From: Trichuris trichiura
Taxonomy: Eukaryota; Nematoda; Enoplea; Trichinellida; Trichuridae
DNA: 64,000 nucleotides
NCBI GenBank assembly: GCA_037903355.1
Contig: JBAJFE010000010.1
Span: 248,001 to 312,000 of the forward strand
Reading direction: 5' to 3'
Positions 21,038-36,500 of this stretch are shown here, piece after piece (the first letter of the stretch is position 1; the number at the start of each line of letters is the position of its first letter). Under the pieces are notes generated by a model. The model did no database searches. It had not been told where the DNA came from and saw nothing but the letters and a program-made list of their open reading frames with translations. Position numbers and translations under genes: made by a program.

Positions 21038-24000
21038 TTATATGACGTTAAACACAACTCCGTTGCTGTAGATCACTACTGCGTTTGCATGCAAGAGTTT
21101 TATTCCTTAGAACATCCCTAAGGATTGAGGGCTCCATGGATTCTTGTTAAAGGAAGCGTATTTGAAAATGAAGTATTTATAAGCGCCATTATACGTGATA
21201 TCTGATGAAGTGTTCCCGCAATTAGTATACAAAACAGAAAGCTTCATTTATGAAGCTACAGAAACAAGAAGCTCTGAAAATGAAACTACTGATTCACCTC
21301 ACGTTTAAAAGTTGCCCAGCAGAAAGTGCTTCAAAATATTCGTCATGCCGCTGATTCTTATGTGAACTTCTCAACGTGCATACAGTGTCAAACTCTAGCA
21401 ATCCTAGGACTCAAATCAGAGGATTTTGTAGGGCGAACAACTGCTGTCGAAATCTGCTCTTTCTGCTGAAAGCTGTCTCTCTTGAGCAAACAACATTTAT
21501 CGACTGACACAGGTTGGTAAGTGAAAGTCAACCATGGATAAGTCTTCTAAAATTGAATACTGTTTTCCTTGGTTATTCAGGCAGTAAACCTTTAAAGCAG
21601 AACTATTTCAAAGAGTTTACACAGTTAGGTGAATGGTGGAATATCGACGAGCTGGTTGCAGTTCAAGCTACTCAGCTTCCAGTAGCTTTGAATGCTCTTC
21701 TAGAATGTCGCCCCGAAGTGGACAATTGGATGCATCTTAATTCGAGATAAAGTAAGCAGTTTCTCACGATAAAATTAGCAAGTTTACTTCTGCCGGATAG
21801 CTTCGTGAGCATTGCATATTGCTGAAACTGATTGATAGAAAGGGGCGCAGTAGTTTCAGTATTTAAAAAATTTTATTTTCAGATGCTTTGAAGAAATATT
21901 TTGAATTAAAATACCAGTGCTGTTATTAAGCCGTTCTACTGACAGTTTTAATAAATTAAGCAATATGCAAATTAAAATCCCCATTGATCTGTCTAAGCTG
22001 ACAAAGGATTAATAACTGTACGGAAATCACACTGCGGAACTTACAGTGTCCATGTTTAAGCACATTAGCTTTGTTAAATTTAGATCAACTCTTTGAGAAA
22101 GAAACCCAATAAATATCTGTGTTCATTGTGTCCATCCTTTTTGTTGACAAATGTAGCAGCTACGATAGTACAGATATCACGCTGTAGCGCTCTCTAGTTC
22201 CAAAGTACCTTATCTTTCCCGAATACGTTTTGTAACTGTTTCATTTGGCAGTTTTGCTCAACTGCGCAAGCTTCCATCACTGCTGCACTTCTTGTTGTTC
22301 AAAACATATTTTTACTACTTTAGCCAGGAGAATATAGCATAAGTGTTCGCGAAAGCTGCAGCAGACAGTGCAATTTACGTCGATTCGAAGTCACAGGCAC
22401 CAAATAAAACCGCTGAATTTATGATAAACAAGTCCAGGGTAAAGCTTTAGCAGTCGTGAAAAAATAGCATTTTCATATCGGAATTATTTCAAGTTTTCTC
22501 TTAGTGTGTCATCATATCTCTGCAGTTGGCAGTTTAGCTGTTTTAGAAAACTATAACCTATCCAGTAAATTAATCGATTTACATACTCGACTAATGCAAA
22601 ATGGTAGACTAGCCAATAGATAGCAACTGTTTAAACAACTAGAATTACTGCTCCTGTTATTTCACCAACTTTGAAGAAACAATAAATGCTAGAGCACATT
22701 GACAACGACAAAAGGTTTGCGCTTAGAAATAGCTATTTAACACTATGTAAGGATTTTCAATGGTACTGTGCCCTTTCTCTAATGAATAGTTCCTGTGATA
22801 GACGAAAGGTTTTATGGAAACCGCCCCTATCTGTCGACCATACGTTTTCTCTTTTCGGTAGAAAGCGAAGTACTTCCAGTCGCTATGAGAGATAAACTAA
22901 AGATCTGGTAAGAATATATACTATCCCCTTTGCAACTTCCATTACTTGTTGTTCAATTCACTGCATTCGCACGGAAGTTAGGTTTTTGCTGCATGTTAAC
23001 AATTTCTTGCAAGCCTGGAATTCCACGCATTTTTGATACAACCGCAGCGTCGCTGCAAAGAGGATTTTGACCATTTGGAAGAATGAGTTACACAATAATT
23101 ACCATAAACTGTAAATGATTATCATTAGCACATGTTTTGTGATTTCTGAACGAAATTCCTGTTAATACCGCTTTTGTAGTCGAATCGACGAAACTCACAA
23201 GCTTTCGCGTAATGCTAGTGGGGTTACAAGACCTGTTTTAGCGTTAGTATTCTCCTGATAGTTCATAACTCAGGCTTTTGCAGCACCGGCGAATTTGTAT
23301 TCTTTCAGTTCAACAATTTTTTGGCAGCAACTGTATTAATGATTTCCTTTTATCTATTCATGGTTTTCAAGAGAACATTACCAAAGCAGAATGGAATATG
23401 TTGTTCTTTCTTGGCATTGTTCAGTCCGCTAGGGATATTGGCACAGACGTGTTTAATCAAGTATACGAGTTGGAAAGCAAATTCTAAGCATCAATTGCTA
23501 AAATTCTTTACGCAATTGTTTCAACTGGTGGCAATAAAGACAATAACATTCCTCCTCGGTAATGCAACAATGCTTTCGTTGGTCTGTTTACTTGATGCAT
23601 TTTTGGGATACAGCTGTCTGTGTTCGGCATGCTTGACATAAAAACATATTTTCCTAAACGTGTGATAACAGACTGGTCGAAATTTCCTTGTTGAAAAGTT
23701 TCACTGGTTGAAAGCTAAGCTACACTAGAGAAATTCTATTTGGGAAAAATTATTTCGGAAGCAGCCAAACCATGAGGAGTGACGCTGAAGCTTCTTTGCA
23801 GCTCACTATTGCCATTTTAATTCCGAAGATATTTTTCCAGTAGCTTTGAGAATGCAGGTACGTCCTTTTTAACTTAAACAGACGAATACATAAAATCGTG
23901 TATGCATTTGAGCGCTTTATTCGTTTGCTAAGCTTTGCTTAAACCGCAGTTCTCTCATTACTGACAACGGTGTTACGATCTGGCGTTTATTAGTTCGTGA

Positions 24001-27000
24001 TGCAGATAGTCTACCTGCAGAGAGTGGAAGAGAAATTCCTTCGAAAAAAATAGAGGATTTCTTTCCTTTCAAGGAACTAAGGTAAACAGTATTATCAAGG
24101 ACTGATAAAAGTGCTATCGGAATGCAATTGTTCGGTTATCAGTAGATGGATATTCTGATGTAGAAATATTTAATCCTAAAGCGCTACGTTTTTGTTGCTA
24201 CTAAAAATAACTCAGATTTGTTATACAACGCAACCGTTTCGCATGCATTATTGGCATATCTTTAAACGTGCCTCCCATTGCCAGTGTATTTGCCCATAGT
24301 TCAGCAACTTGCTCATTTCTTTACATAAAATCGGTTTTTCAGACTCCGAGAAAAGCATTTTAGGAGCAAATTTCACTAGTTCAGTCAAAGAAGAGAGAAC
24401 TGATAGATCAAGGCAACTGACTTGGCTAACCTGTGCAAAATCAATCTGTTTTGCATGGGAGAAATCACCCAAAGCCGGTGTGCAAACACAGCATTAAGGA
24501 GCGGCATCCAAAACCGAATTGGCTATAGTGGGGATACAGGTTTTGACTTCTCAGAACAGCGCAATCACGTTTTATTGTCGAAAGGTGAAAGCACAAAGCG
24601 ACTGACAGAGGCTTCGAAACTTATTTCATAACGTCTTCTGCGTAGAACACTATATCCTTTGCTTCCCTACGCAAAAGACGAAATGCGAAAAGTTCTGAAA
24701 GTTTCGTGGTCGTCACTTTATATTTCTTGGGCACTGAAATGGAACTTCGCCGTACCGCGAAACTACAGTACTTCATTATTAAGAAGAACTTAGTCTACAG
24801 CTGACAGAAATAAGGTCTATTAAGTCTTAAGCACTGTTTTATCTTTGTACATATCCTGATGTTTTAAAAATGCTTAGAACGTCATTAGTTACAGCTTTTC
24901 GTTTCTGTAATATGTACTGCAAGAGATATTGTTAGGGGACTACGAAGTCGCGTATGGATCAGCAAATACATGTTAGCATGAACTAGTTTCATTGATATTG
25001 AACTTCCGTAGATTCCTAATTAGTTTTTCCCAATAAATCTTTTTCACGCGTATTACCAACGTGAGAAAGATCACGCAGGATTTATTCGGTTTTAGGTTAT
25101 GCCAATGCATTGCTCACGAGAGCACATTTCGAACAAAATGTGCTTTGCAAATTGGCAATACGACTATCTTGTACCGGCAGCGATTTATACATAAGGAAAA
25201 AATTAAAGTAAGCTAAGTTAGCAAAATTAAAGTAATAAGCTTCCTTACTAAACAAATATTGCTCTGAAAATTTGATTATATTCCGCTTTATCTAATCATC
25301 GTTTTTTAAGTCACTTTCGTACTGGTTTACTGCATGGTTCCACGTCTTTACTGTGTATCTGAACCGTCTTACTTGGCTGCTCGACTTAGAGCCAGGAAAC
25401 GTACAGCAATGGCATATCTTCATTGCTGCGAACAATGTGCTTTTAATTGAGTGCATAACAACTTTCAATTGCATTATGAAGACCGATTTAGTTTCAATCT
25501 ATGCAATACGTAACTTTGTTGCCACGCACAAAGCAGTGATGAAGTTCTTCTACACGGGGAATGCATACTTCGCTAAGGATTGGAACGTCGACTGCACCAA
25601 CTGTTATGGTGAAATTAAGTCATCTGGGGTTAGGAAGTGTCAATGCACAGCTGACACGGCCAACTCTGCCTTAATTAACTATTCTCCCTTTTCAACTGAC
25701 GACAATTCGACTGACATGCTGTACATCAATCGAAACAAACTGCCGTTTGTTTGAAGTTTGCGTTCACATTAAAACTGACCATTGAGACCAGAAGCTCAGA
25801 GCCACCATTTTGAATGGAGTTGATGCAATTCTGTGTTTTCAGTACAAATCCTCTGCTCGCGTAAGCAACAACGGAATTTCTGGGACTTCACCGTCCCGTC
25901 AGTTACCTAAACTCTTTATTGAAAAGTTTCACAGGTTTCAAGTTTGATCAGCTTCTACCGTGCTTAAGGGTAAATTTTTTGCGTATCAGAAAGTAGAGAC
26001 AGACAGATTGCGATGCCTTAATGGAAGCATAAATGAAGAAGCAAATCATGAACTTCTTCATGAGGTTAACGCATCCGTCTGAAGTTTCTAAGCTATCGTG
26101 CTTTGTACCAACCACGATATAACTACAATGCCGCATTCTGTTCACACAAACTTCAGTTTACGACTCCGCAGAAACAATTTAGGTTGAAAAAATTCAGATT
26201 ATTTCACAGCGCATGCTTTTTGAACGAGCATCACATTTTCGATAAGGAAATACGAGTGGTCTTCTGACAAGACGGAACGCAAACTTTCAGCTGCCTTGCG
26301 TAATGCAGCCGCATAGCCGAAAAAATGGAAAAGGATGAAATCCCTTTCTACATGCAATTGTGTAGTCAATCCAGCTTGACAGTTAGTTCAAAGCAAGAAA
26401 CGCTAGAAAAATGCTGCATCTCGTTGCAGACTCAAAGCGTCATTCTTTAAAATTTCTTTCTGGCTTAGCCTGTTTAAGGTTAAAAGTTTAATGTGAAATC
26501 ATTGTTAACTTAACTGAAGCTTTTAGCACGTTCCAGCTCTGCCGTTAGTGAATAGAAATGTGTGAATAATGCGCTGTCAGCACAAGATGTAGGTGGGCCA
26601 CCCTCCCACACTACGTAGGTGGCCAATAATGGGGCAAGGACGCCCAAAAAACGTTGACTACGTCAGCTGCCGTTTCAAATAAAACATTTAAATTTTAACA
26701 GGCAGTGCTCGTAAAAACTTCTTTGACTTGTGCATAGGAGACATAGTAATGACGACCCACCCAAATTCATTCCAATACTTGCTTATAACAGATAATGCTG
26801 AGGAATTCTGAGATCCAATAAAGTTGTCTGAGGAGCTATCCCGCTAGTCTAATCTTTCCGTCTCTTGTGGTGTAGCTATAGTTGTTCAATATACTCACGG
26901 CATGACTCAGACAGACGCTCAACAGAGGGCACAAAACAGCACAGGTATATCGTGAACGACCGATCACGGAACTCAGGACCCTTTTCAATATTACTTCGAG

Positions 27001-30000
27001 TAGAATTAAGCAATTAGAATCCGTCAGTTAACTAACAGATAGAGAGCTGACCCTGTTGATTCAAGTGGTTTTCACAAAAAGTTCAAAAGAAAAGTAAGCA
27101 TTATGTTGGTACGTTATCGTGAAAATTCTGGAGTTTTCTACTAGTCTGAATTAACTGATAAACCATGTTGGAGCAATCCTGTTTATGGAAAGTGAATCCC
27201 ATTGCAATCGAATAACGTTTGCCAGCGTTCCAACAGCAGTTGGAGGCTTGGCGGTAGAAGATCTCAGGTTACAGTCCGAGAAAGCGAGCCAACCATTTTT
27301 GGACATCTAAAAATTTTTCTAAGTGCCATCCAAACAAGTCCTACTGTTTTAACTTGGACAGATGGCACTCAGAGGAAACTAATTCACGGGAAGACGCCGG
27401 GGGAAGAAATCATTCCAAAAACAGCTCAAAGATATTGCTTTGTGCCACCATCGCGACATGTGGCCATGCATTATCGTATGAGAGAATGGCATCATTTTTG
27501 TCTGAGAAGAATTTCAACCTCTTCTCCCACAGAGCTTCCATTAATTCTGTACGCTTGGAACAACAGAGATTGACAGTAGTCGTCTGACTCAGGTGGACTA
27601 ATTAATGGTATGCTTTACCTCAGCACAGACAGAAGCGCTTTTTTCTAGCCTTGTCGGCTTTACTATGGAAGGCAATCGGCTCTTCAGTGTTCGCCCTCTC
27701 GAATTGTAGAACAGGCTCCACTTTCACTTCTAGTAACAATTCCCCAAAATACGTTACTCTCCCTTTGTCGTGTCAGCAAAGTACAGATACTAACGCGACT
27801 AGCAGACTGACTTTTAACCAGCTCAGGCAGCACTCGTTTGCCCGAATCTTTAAATCTTACCTGGGGTATGAGGCCGGAGGGCAACAATCAAATGAGGAAT
27901 ATGGAGAGCCACTGCAAGTTTTCTTTTTGTTCCTACTGAATTCTCATCGAGCAGAGCTTGCAATTTTCCATGTTTAAATTCTGTAGCGCGTCGTGATTGC
28001 GGTCAGGCGTCAGTACTGTCATCATTATCGCAGAAGCACTGAACCGTTTTTCTCGGCTGATTCCAGGCATCACTTCCTCAAGGGAAGCATCCCACGAAAT
28101 TTTGTGTGCTTCTGCTGCACTCTTTCCTTGGGTTAAGAAGAAAAGCGCACAACGGCGCCAACGGGCTTCCTCAGGTTGCGTCTTGAAACGACAGCGAAAA
28201 CAACGGTGAACAAAAGAAACTGAGAACTTCTCTTTGTGGGCATGGAGCAGATATTGAATTAAGTCAGCGCCACATGAAGGCCTACCCGCTCACGTAATAG
28301 AAAAGGTTCTTGAAACGTAAACTGAAATAGAATTTCCGCTGCAACATAGTACTGGAATTAGTAGTCGCGTGGAAAGATCAAAGTTGAACTGATATTTCGC
28401 AGATGCATTGCAATATTTTGTGTTCTCTGCAGTCTGATGGCTTCCCTTCAGGGTACATTATTGTTAAAAGCGGAGTTCCAGTTTCATGTTTACTTGCTTT
28501 CATCGCGTACTTTTGTTGTACTCCAGTTACAACGTTTGAAGAAAGCACGGAAAAACCACGCTTTTCAACACATTCTCATTACGAGTGCAACTGTGGGCTC
28601 AGTTATAGTTGAACATGAGCAGCTAGTCATCGAAAACACTATCACGCTGCTCTTTCAGCCCTGCAGCAAAGGTATTGTCTGTAATGGAATACGCATTCGT
28701 CAAACGTTAGAAGCTCTGTACTCTGTGAAAGCAGTCCACGGGTTAGCAAAGTTGGTATCACGTTAAGATAAAACCAACAAAAAATAAGCGGGCACAAACT
28801 GTAATCCTTCCAACATGGTAAATTGGATTATTTAATCGCAACTGTAATTATTACCAACACAAAAGTCCGTAAGTTCTTATGCAAACTTCCTAGAAATGTT
28901 TACTCTGAGAGGAGTACGAGTTCACTTTGTTTGCTCTTTGCAAACACCTTGATTATCACAATAGTTGTAAAGTCCAAACTATTCATGGAAAATCTTTAAC
29001 ATGCTGTTGCTGGGCTAAAAAGTGACCACTAATGATTTTATTCGTATATTTTGTTATTTGTTAGAAATGAAAGTAGTGCATTAATATCTAATACTTTTCT
29101 CGTAGCTTAATGTTATTGAGTTCTTTAAACATATGAAAGATTACTCTGGTTTTCAATCGTTTCCTCCAATGTAAAAAATGATTACTGACATTGTGCTGAA
29201 GGTATTACAAAAATATTTTCGGGATCTTCTGGGACTCATCTTGCCCATCTTCAGCGGAGTATATGTAATGGTTACATTGACTGGGCAACGTGCGTCGCCA
29301 CATATGCTTAGCCACCCATGTCATCCTAAGAAGTTACCGCTGCGTGTGCTTTGCTGAAAGTAAGATAAGATGAGTCCGAAAGATTCCGGAGGAACAGTCT
29401 CCTTAACGCAAAAAGCATCAGAAACCATTTTTAACCATGAAAGAGTGCTTCCACTTTATCATCAACTTCGTTTCCCTCATTATGTTTGTTTGAATCATGC
29501 AGTTGCAATATGTTATTAACAGGCGTTTAACTTTGCTCCACAAAGCATGAGCTTGTTTTTATAGCTTGGTTTGCATGAAACAGTTTATTTATACGTAGTT
29601 ACTGGAAATTGTTCCTGTAACTGAAAGGCAAAAATAAACTCAACCGATGAATTCACATTTATCAGTAGAACGGAGTACCACATGTGCATATTCTCGTGAG
29701 CATATCTTTTAAAATTGGCCCGTTGTACCATCAGTGGCCAGAGAGGTGATTTCAGAAGTAAACTTCCTGTAGTTTTCAATTTCCCTATACTGGCGGCAGA
29801 TTGAATTTGCTATGAAATATACGACCAGTCTGTTAGGTCTGACTAGTGGTTGTAGCTGATAGCTGTCCGTTGGAGGTTCTCTTCGATCGTAAAAAAGGTA
29901 TGGGGTCAAAGGAAACGAAAAGATTTTGTAGGAAAATTGAGCGATGTCAGCTGGCTAGCAGGCACACGACACTCAAAAATACTTCTACTTATTAATGACT

Positions 30001-33000
30001 ATTAATAGATAGCAAAGTTGATTCTAACAAGAGGTTCATCTTCTTTGTCTCCTATGTATCGCTTAACGTTATTTGGGATGCGGTGATTTCTGCAGTAAAC
30101 GTATCAAATGATTTCTAAGTTTTGGATCTTAAGCCGTCATGCAGTACATTTTCAGCATCACTCCATCTGAGGTCTGGAATTGTTAGTGAAGTAACTAGCC
30201 TCACTGAGAACATTAAATAACACTGTGTCCGGAGGGTTATTAATGCCATTAATTGTATTCTCATACTGAGCTTTGTCGCGGCTTCTCCTGTTTCACTACA
30301 AAAGTCTTTAATTAAACAATGCTCAACGGAATTTTGGCAGTTTAGTTACAGAGAGCCACGACAGAACAGGATAGGCCATGGCCGAACACATGTATGCAAG
30401 AGTTTCATCCTGTAAAAGGCAACCAGTGTTCCGCAGCTATTAATAATAAATATTTTTATCCAACAGTTGAATGATCGAGTAACCCTTGCAGTGATTCCAT
30501 GAGGCAAGTTTTAGAACATGTGAAATCTGTCCTGCCACTATGGTATATTTAACCAAATGATTAAAGTTGCCTAATGCCGTAAAGGCATCAGCATAGGTCA
30601 ACGGTTAAAAATGCCTCTTCTCACCGTATCTTAGTTCTATAGTCTGCGCGTAACATGTCTTAGTGTTCATAAACTAACACTGAATACTGAGAGTTAACCA
30701 ATATGACATATATACATTAGAAGAAAGCTTTTTAGTTTTTCGCTAACAGTGGAAATACCTCGTTCGGTTCGTTATCTGCGACGAACTTTGCTCAGCTAGA
30801 AGTTAAGTTCGCACTTTTGAGATCCAGAAATGATACCTGTTCTCCTAACATTTTCGTTATACAAGGATAAGCAAAGCAGTCGTAGCTTCCATTAATACTT
30901 CCGTCGTACCGTCTTGATTGGGTGACATAGTTTATCAAGCTATGAAAAATTTTGCACTTTTCCTTGCTCTACCTTTTATGGTATCACACTGACCAGCACA
31001 TCTCAATGAAATCGTCAGAGTGCGTCCTCTATCATAAGATCTTTTATTGATATTTTAAGTTTGCTTTTTAAAAGAACCACAGTGGCCGAGCTTAATTTTT
31101 CAGCAGTCTGCACGGCCTCTCATACACAGAGCTGCCTTGATAGTCGCTTCCGTATGCGTATAGTAGCATCGCTTCTTGTATCATTGTTTTTAATGGCTGG
31201 AGTTGAATAGAAGTAACTACAACTGGTGTTGCGACTGTTTCATGAGCATGAAAAGTAAGAACTATTTTCTTTCTATATAAAAATACGTGTAATAGCATTT
31301 ATATTGTGATTACAACTAATATTGCACTCACGCGAGAAGCTCTGATGCTGCTTGCAAGATTTTGTGAAAACACTGGGGCTTTTGTTCTGGCAAAAAGCGA
31401 AATGCATTGAGCTGTACTTTTTAGTACAGTGCCGGTTGTATCGTTTCCTTATTTACACTAGCAAAAACGCTATTGCACTTTAACGTTTTTGCTGTGCTTG
31501 AGTAAGGCGCATTGAAATAGGTAGTTTTAATAAATTGCATTCATAACTTTGGGAAGTGTTAGCCCAATTCAAGAGAAGAAACGTTTACTTAACATTTACA
31601 AATCTGGACTTCACCCCAAGGCATGCTTAATTAGCTGTTCAAGTTTTGGAGTCTGAGGAGACACTAAGAACGTAATAAGATCAAACCAACTGATGTTTCT
31701 TTTCGGTTACAACTTTATTGGCTTTGACGTGCGCTCGTGAGAGCCAAAGGAAGAAAATCCTGCTAGTCATATTCAACACTTTGCTTAGAGGCTTTAAGGC
31801 GCTTCCATTTTGGAAAACAGCTAAATTACAAGAATCGCTTTTAATAGCAATTTGTTACTAATAGAGCCTGGCATATATTGATGTATTGTATAGCCTCGTC
31901 AAGCCAGTAAACTAAGCCGCAAGCAAGTCGCTTAATCTGAGTTTTTCATGCTTTAACTTGACTTTAACAAGCATTGTTCCTGCTTTTGTATAAGTGAAGC
32001 GTAAAATACTGAGTTGACAAGTGGGCATAGCGTACTTCATGCAACTGACCGGCGCATTTTCGCCTGCAGATAGCAGCTTAAATAAACTATTAAAACATAC
32101 ACGTCTGACTGCTCACAAAAAATATTAAAGTCGATTCGCTCACATTTTGTCATCCATTTTGGGGTAAAGAATTTTGCATTTCATGAATCCTCTAAGGTTA
32201 AATCCAAATTGCAACTTCTGCTCAGGGGTCGTTCACTTAACGCCGCGACTTTCACGAATTGACACGAGGAAAAGGAAATAAATTAAGGTAGTTTTTAGAA
32301 TGATCAATCAGGTAATCGATGAAGCGATAAAGGATGCAGCAACTAGTGAATAATGCTTACTTGTTTCGTTCAGTAGGGAGGAAGGTACTGGCTAATTTGA
32401 TTCCTTGAAAAGAGCATGCTGTGAGGCACAAAGGCCGGCACGTAAGTGAAATCTTCAAACGTTTCGCGCACATCTAGTCTCCGGTTTCTGATATGTTTTC
32501 AGACTTGCCTCTCATTAGGCCAGAAAGCCTGATTGAGAAAGTTTGATTACCAATATCAAAAAATCAGACTCTCGTTATATAATTTATCTTGTGAAAACAA
32601 TAATGAGCGTCAAGTGAAGGACTTGAATTTGACCTTTTTTCCATTCCTCATTCTGTGGAAACAATTTGAAAGGCTAACCGCTTCTGTCTATAGTTCTTTC
32701 CCTGATCAGAATTGTTACTTTACGTTGTGCAACTTACTTCCTTGTCTTCATGTAGTATCTGTACGATCGACTGGTATAGACGAAAAGTGTATACATTTTC
32801 AGTCTACAGCATTGGTACGCAAGCATGTTCGCACGTTTTAAGAAAGCAAGTCCCTCAGTAGCAGCCATGTAGATTAGTATGGAAACATGTGGTTGAGCGC
32901 ATGCAGCGGAAGATTGAAAGTTTTTGAGAATAAACCTGGTTAACGCAAATTTAGCTATCTCATAAAGACGGCTTACGAAGGAATGCAATCGTGTAATGTT

Positions 33001-33483
33001 GTCACGTCATGCATTTTTCCTGTTCAGTGACATTCAAAAACATTTCATATTAATGGTAGAATGAGTTCGTTGTGCAGCAGGCAGTTCGGAAACTTGTTCC
33101 ATTGCTAGAACAACAGAACTATCCTGTGAACGTGAATTGCAGCACTAACTAAAAGTTCATTCAGCCATCCTGAGCGAGGTGCTAGGAAGTTATCAAACAT
33201 TTGAATTATCCTGTACATGCAATTGAGTATTATGAAGTTTGGTACTTTATTTGGACATCTTGTACAATTATGCAGAAGACTCAAAACATTTGAAAGCATC
33301 GACACTCACAACAAAAGCTTTGTGTAGGTCCTTCAACTATTCTCATCCAACAAAGAGCTCTGAAGGTCAAAATATTTTTATTAACTTGCTAATATTTTTA
33401 GTGACAAATGCATTACTTGAGTACGTTGCTAAACTCAACTGAGATTATTACTTTAATTTTTTCGCATTGTTTAAGCTTCGAAA

Positions 33484-33587
33484 GACAGGATGTATTTTAA
33501 CAGGCTTGAATAGTTTCATAGTAGATCTTCAGATTCACGGGTTTGGCCTGTTGGAAACAGGCCAAACCCGTGAATCTGAAGATCTAC
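33484..33587. repeat. Perfect 32-bp hairpin, copy 1 of an inverted-repeat family
   Basis: The arms at 33521-33552 and 33556-33587 are exact reverse complements with loop GGA, and include the block ATTCACGGGTTTGGCCTG. The preceding 35 bases (from GACAGGAT at 33484) are homologous to the flank of the larger element at 44079, so both belong to one family. No coding content was seen. Confidence 0.9.
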
Positions 33588-36500
33588 AATGAAATTGTTT
33601 AAGCTGTTCATAGAAAACGCATAATGAAGGACCAAATGATCACTCGTATATTTTGCCCAAGTGTTTAAAGAAACTCTCTTCGGACATCTTGGAAAAGCTT
33701 TTATTAAAGTGAAGAACTTTTAAGGTTATGCTTAATAATGTAGAACAGGACTCCACCAACCAGATAACTTTCCAAAGCTGGTCATCGGTGGATAGTTTGG
33801 GTGAAAGCGGCCAGTTATCAAAATCTGAAAGAGGCTAATCGTTGATCACTATTAAAGCTCCTGCAAGTGTTCACAAATAACTAGAATTCTGCTTTCCACA
33901 AATTAGTTGTTTGGTAACGTCATGAATCAATGATATGAAGTGAATGCGCTTTACATTTATCTGAAAGAGCAGACCGGTCGAATTCAAAAGAATCTACCGT
34001 TGCCAAGACCGTCAGATTTCATTATTCCAGTGATAGAGGATTCAGTCTTATTAAATCAGAATTAATGCTTGATATTTGAGATTGTTCTTAATTTTGTTAC
34101 CTGTCAGCCTCTAACAACTAATCACTTTCTGTTTCCTAAAGGCAGTATTCGGTATAATTCAAATTCACTTTAGCCATTTTTAATGATGATCGTTCCTCTA
34201 GCCTCTGAAATAACCGCCTTGTATGGATAAAATAAATGAACTCACTTGTTGTCGATGATTGACGTACTTGCGTTGAGCTTTTAAGTTCATCGATCAAGAT
34301 GTTTTGATGTGTTTGGTGATCCTGCCGGATGATGACAATCAAGCTACTGCACTTCATGTTGAAATATACTCGTCGTGATAAACGATGACGCTGATACGAG
34401 TTAAGAATTAGCAAGTTCGTAAAAGCAATTTATCACTGCTGACTTTCAGACCTTCCCAAGTTGCAGTTTTTACCAATGCAGCGTGACAGTCGCGTGAAAT
34501 TTGCCTGTCTGAAACATACATTTCTTCTCCATCTGCCAATTCGCCCTTTTTTGGGGTTTAAAATTTCCAATACATTGTTTAAGATAGCCTGTGCCAGCAA
34601 ACCGGAGATGTTTTGCTTTCCACTCGAAACCCTCTAATGAAAAACATAACAGTTGAAGCTTATGGCTCATTGACCACGAAAAAGTCTGGCAACTTTGAAT
34701 TTTAAAATTTACTTCCTTTGCCACCTGCTCATAACGAAAGCGTTCTTAAGATCGTCATTGGGTACATAGAAGAACACAAATTGTGCTTTACGTTACAGCA
34801 TTAAATAATCCGTGCATCTTTCTGAATAACTGGCACAGCTTACAGCGGGAGGTGCAAGTAAATTCAAATTATTAACTGTGAAGGCAGCAATAGCTAACAT
34901 TTAAATACCATCGCTTTCAGGAGAAGCTTGAAATTAAATTGTCTAGTCGAAATTCCGTCAGAGCACTACACAAAACATTTGACATCTGATGACGTATAAT
35001 CACCTGAAAGTAACTGTTGAATCTGCAGTTTCTAAGGGCTGTTTGCATCTTGTCCTCAGGGAAAAATATGCTTTCTAAGACACATCTTGTCACTACTAAA
35101 GGCTGGACGTGAACGGTTTTGAAAGTTCAGGATTCGCAACTTGCCTCCAAACAATTGTCAGTCGCCAAAATAAAGATGCAATGTACTAATACAAGAAAGC
35201 TAACCAAGCAGGATAGATTCAAAGATGTAGGATCTGATGCTTCTTTACCATCAGGAACTCAGAGAGCTATATTTGCCTGAAACTTTTCTGTTTTAACATG
35301 CACCGCTGCCTCACTTGGGGCGAACACAAGCGAAGTATATTCAGACTTTTGATATGGCTAGGAAGTGTTTTTCAAGAAGTAACATACTGTGGCATTGTAT
35401 GCCACCATGTTAGCCTAATCACAGAAAGACGAATGCAGAATTCTACCAACATGGAAAAAACGGTGTACAAGCTCATCTGAAGGCGAGCAAAAAATAGTTT
35501 CGAGTTTGCACACTGATCGTCTTGAATGAATATCATTTTTTTTACTTTTGAGAAATTCTAAACAGAGAACTAAGTGAGCGCCTCTGCTAGCTTCAGCGTG
35601 CTGACAACGGCTATTTATTGTGAAACGAACGCATTGGTTGCTTTCCATGCAAGAAATTACATTAGAACCGATACTTCCTATATATTGTTTCTGGGTCATT
35701 CAAGGGAATAACTGTTAGTTGGTCCTTGAGTTAAACGATGGAAATCTGTAGCACTTTCGTTTATGGAAGTTAAAATTTGAATATCTAAGAGATTACCTTT
35801 CATTATACTAGCTAGCAAACCGTATCTAGTTGCTGCCGATCTTTGAAACTCCTATAATGGGCAAGAACTGCAAGAATATATTGTTCAATGCACTGAAATG
35901 AACACTGCATAATGCATAAATTATTAATGAGCTTGCAGTAGTGCTAAAGACTAAGTCAGCCTTGAAATAAAAGCATTCCAACAAGAAAAAATTTATTTTG
36001 CTTTTTATTTTAATAAGCTTGTATAGTTTCTTTCACTTTTTTAAGCATGCGAGTTGCTAGTGTTAACCAACGTACCTAACTTAAGTCAGCTGGCTCTAAA
36101 AAACCATTGCAACTGAGTCACACCCGCTTCTCATTGGCTATCTTACATTGAGTGTAGCTGAACTGACAAAGTTACTTCAGTTAGGCATTGAAACCTTTTT
36201 TCACGAACGATAACCTACATGAATAGCATCATTTCTGCTCAGCCAGGTGCAGTCAGCAAGTCTGAACCTAGAAAAAGGCACAGCGTTCAAGGAAGGCAAA
36301 TAGCACAAAATTTTTGTTTATCGTCTAGAAATTCGCACATGGTTTTCTGTGGAAAGGATTGATAGCTCGCCTGACAAAATCTCTCAAAATTTTTCGTCAT
36401 ATCTGTTCGAAGACTCTTAAAAAGCAAAAACATTTAGGACCAATTGGCCCTGCATTAAATGTGAGCGTTTTGATTGCAACGTGAAGGAAACATTTTTATT

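Noticed and set aside
25353..25754. A 133-codon plus-strand frame with several cysteines
   Set aside because: It opens with GTG rather than ATG, the Cys spacing fits no domain I know, and no flanking exon could be found.
27202..27573. A 123-codon plus-strand frame
   Set aside because: It starts at TTG, overlaps another open frame, and has no recognisable motif. A retroelement origin was considered but no catalytic motif is present.
28000..28210. Faint resemblance to a retroelement RNase H or polyprotein segment
   Set aside because: Only a few residues agree and the frame breaks at once, which is too weak to call.
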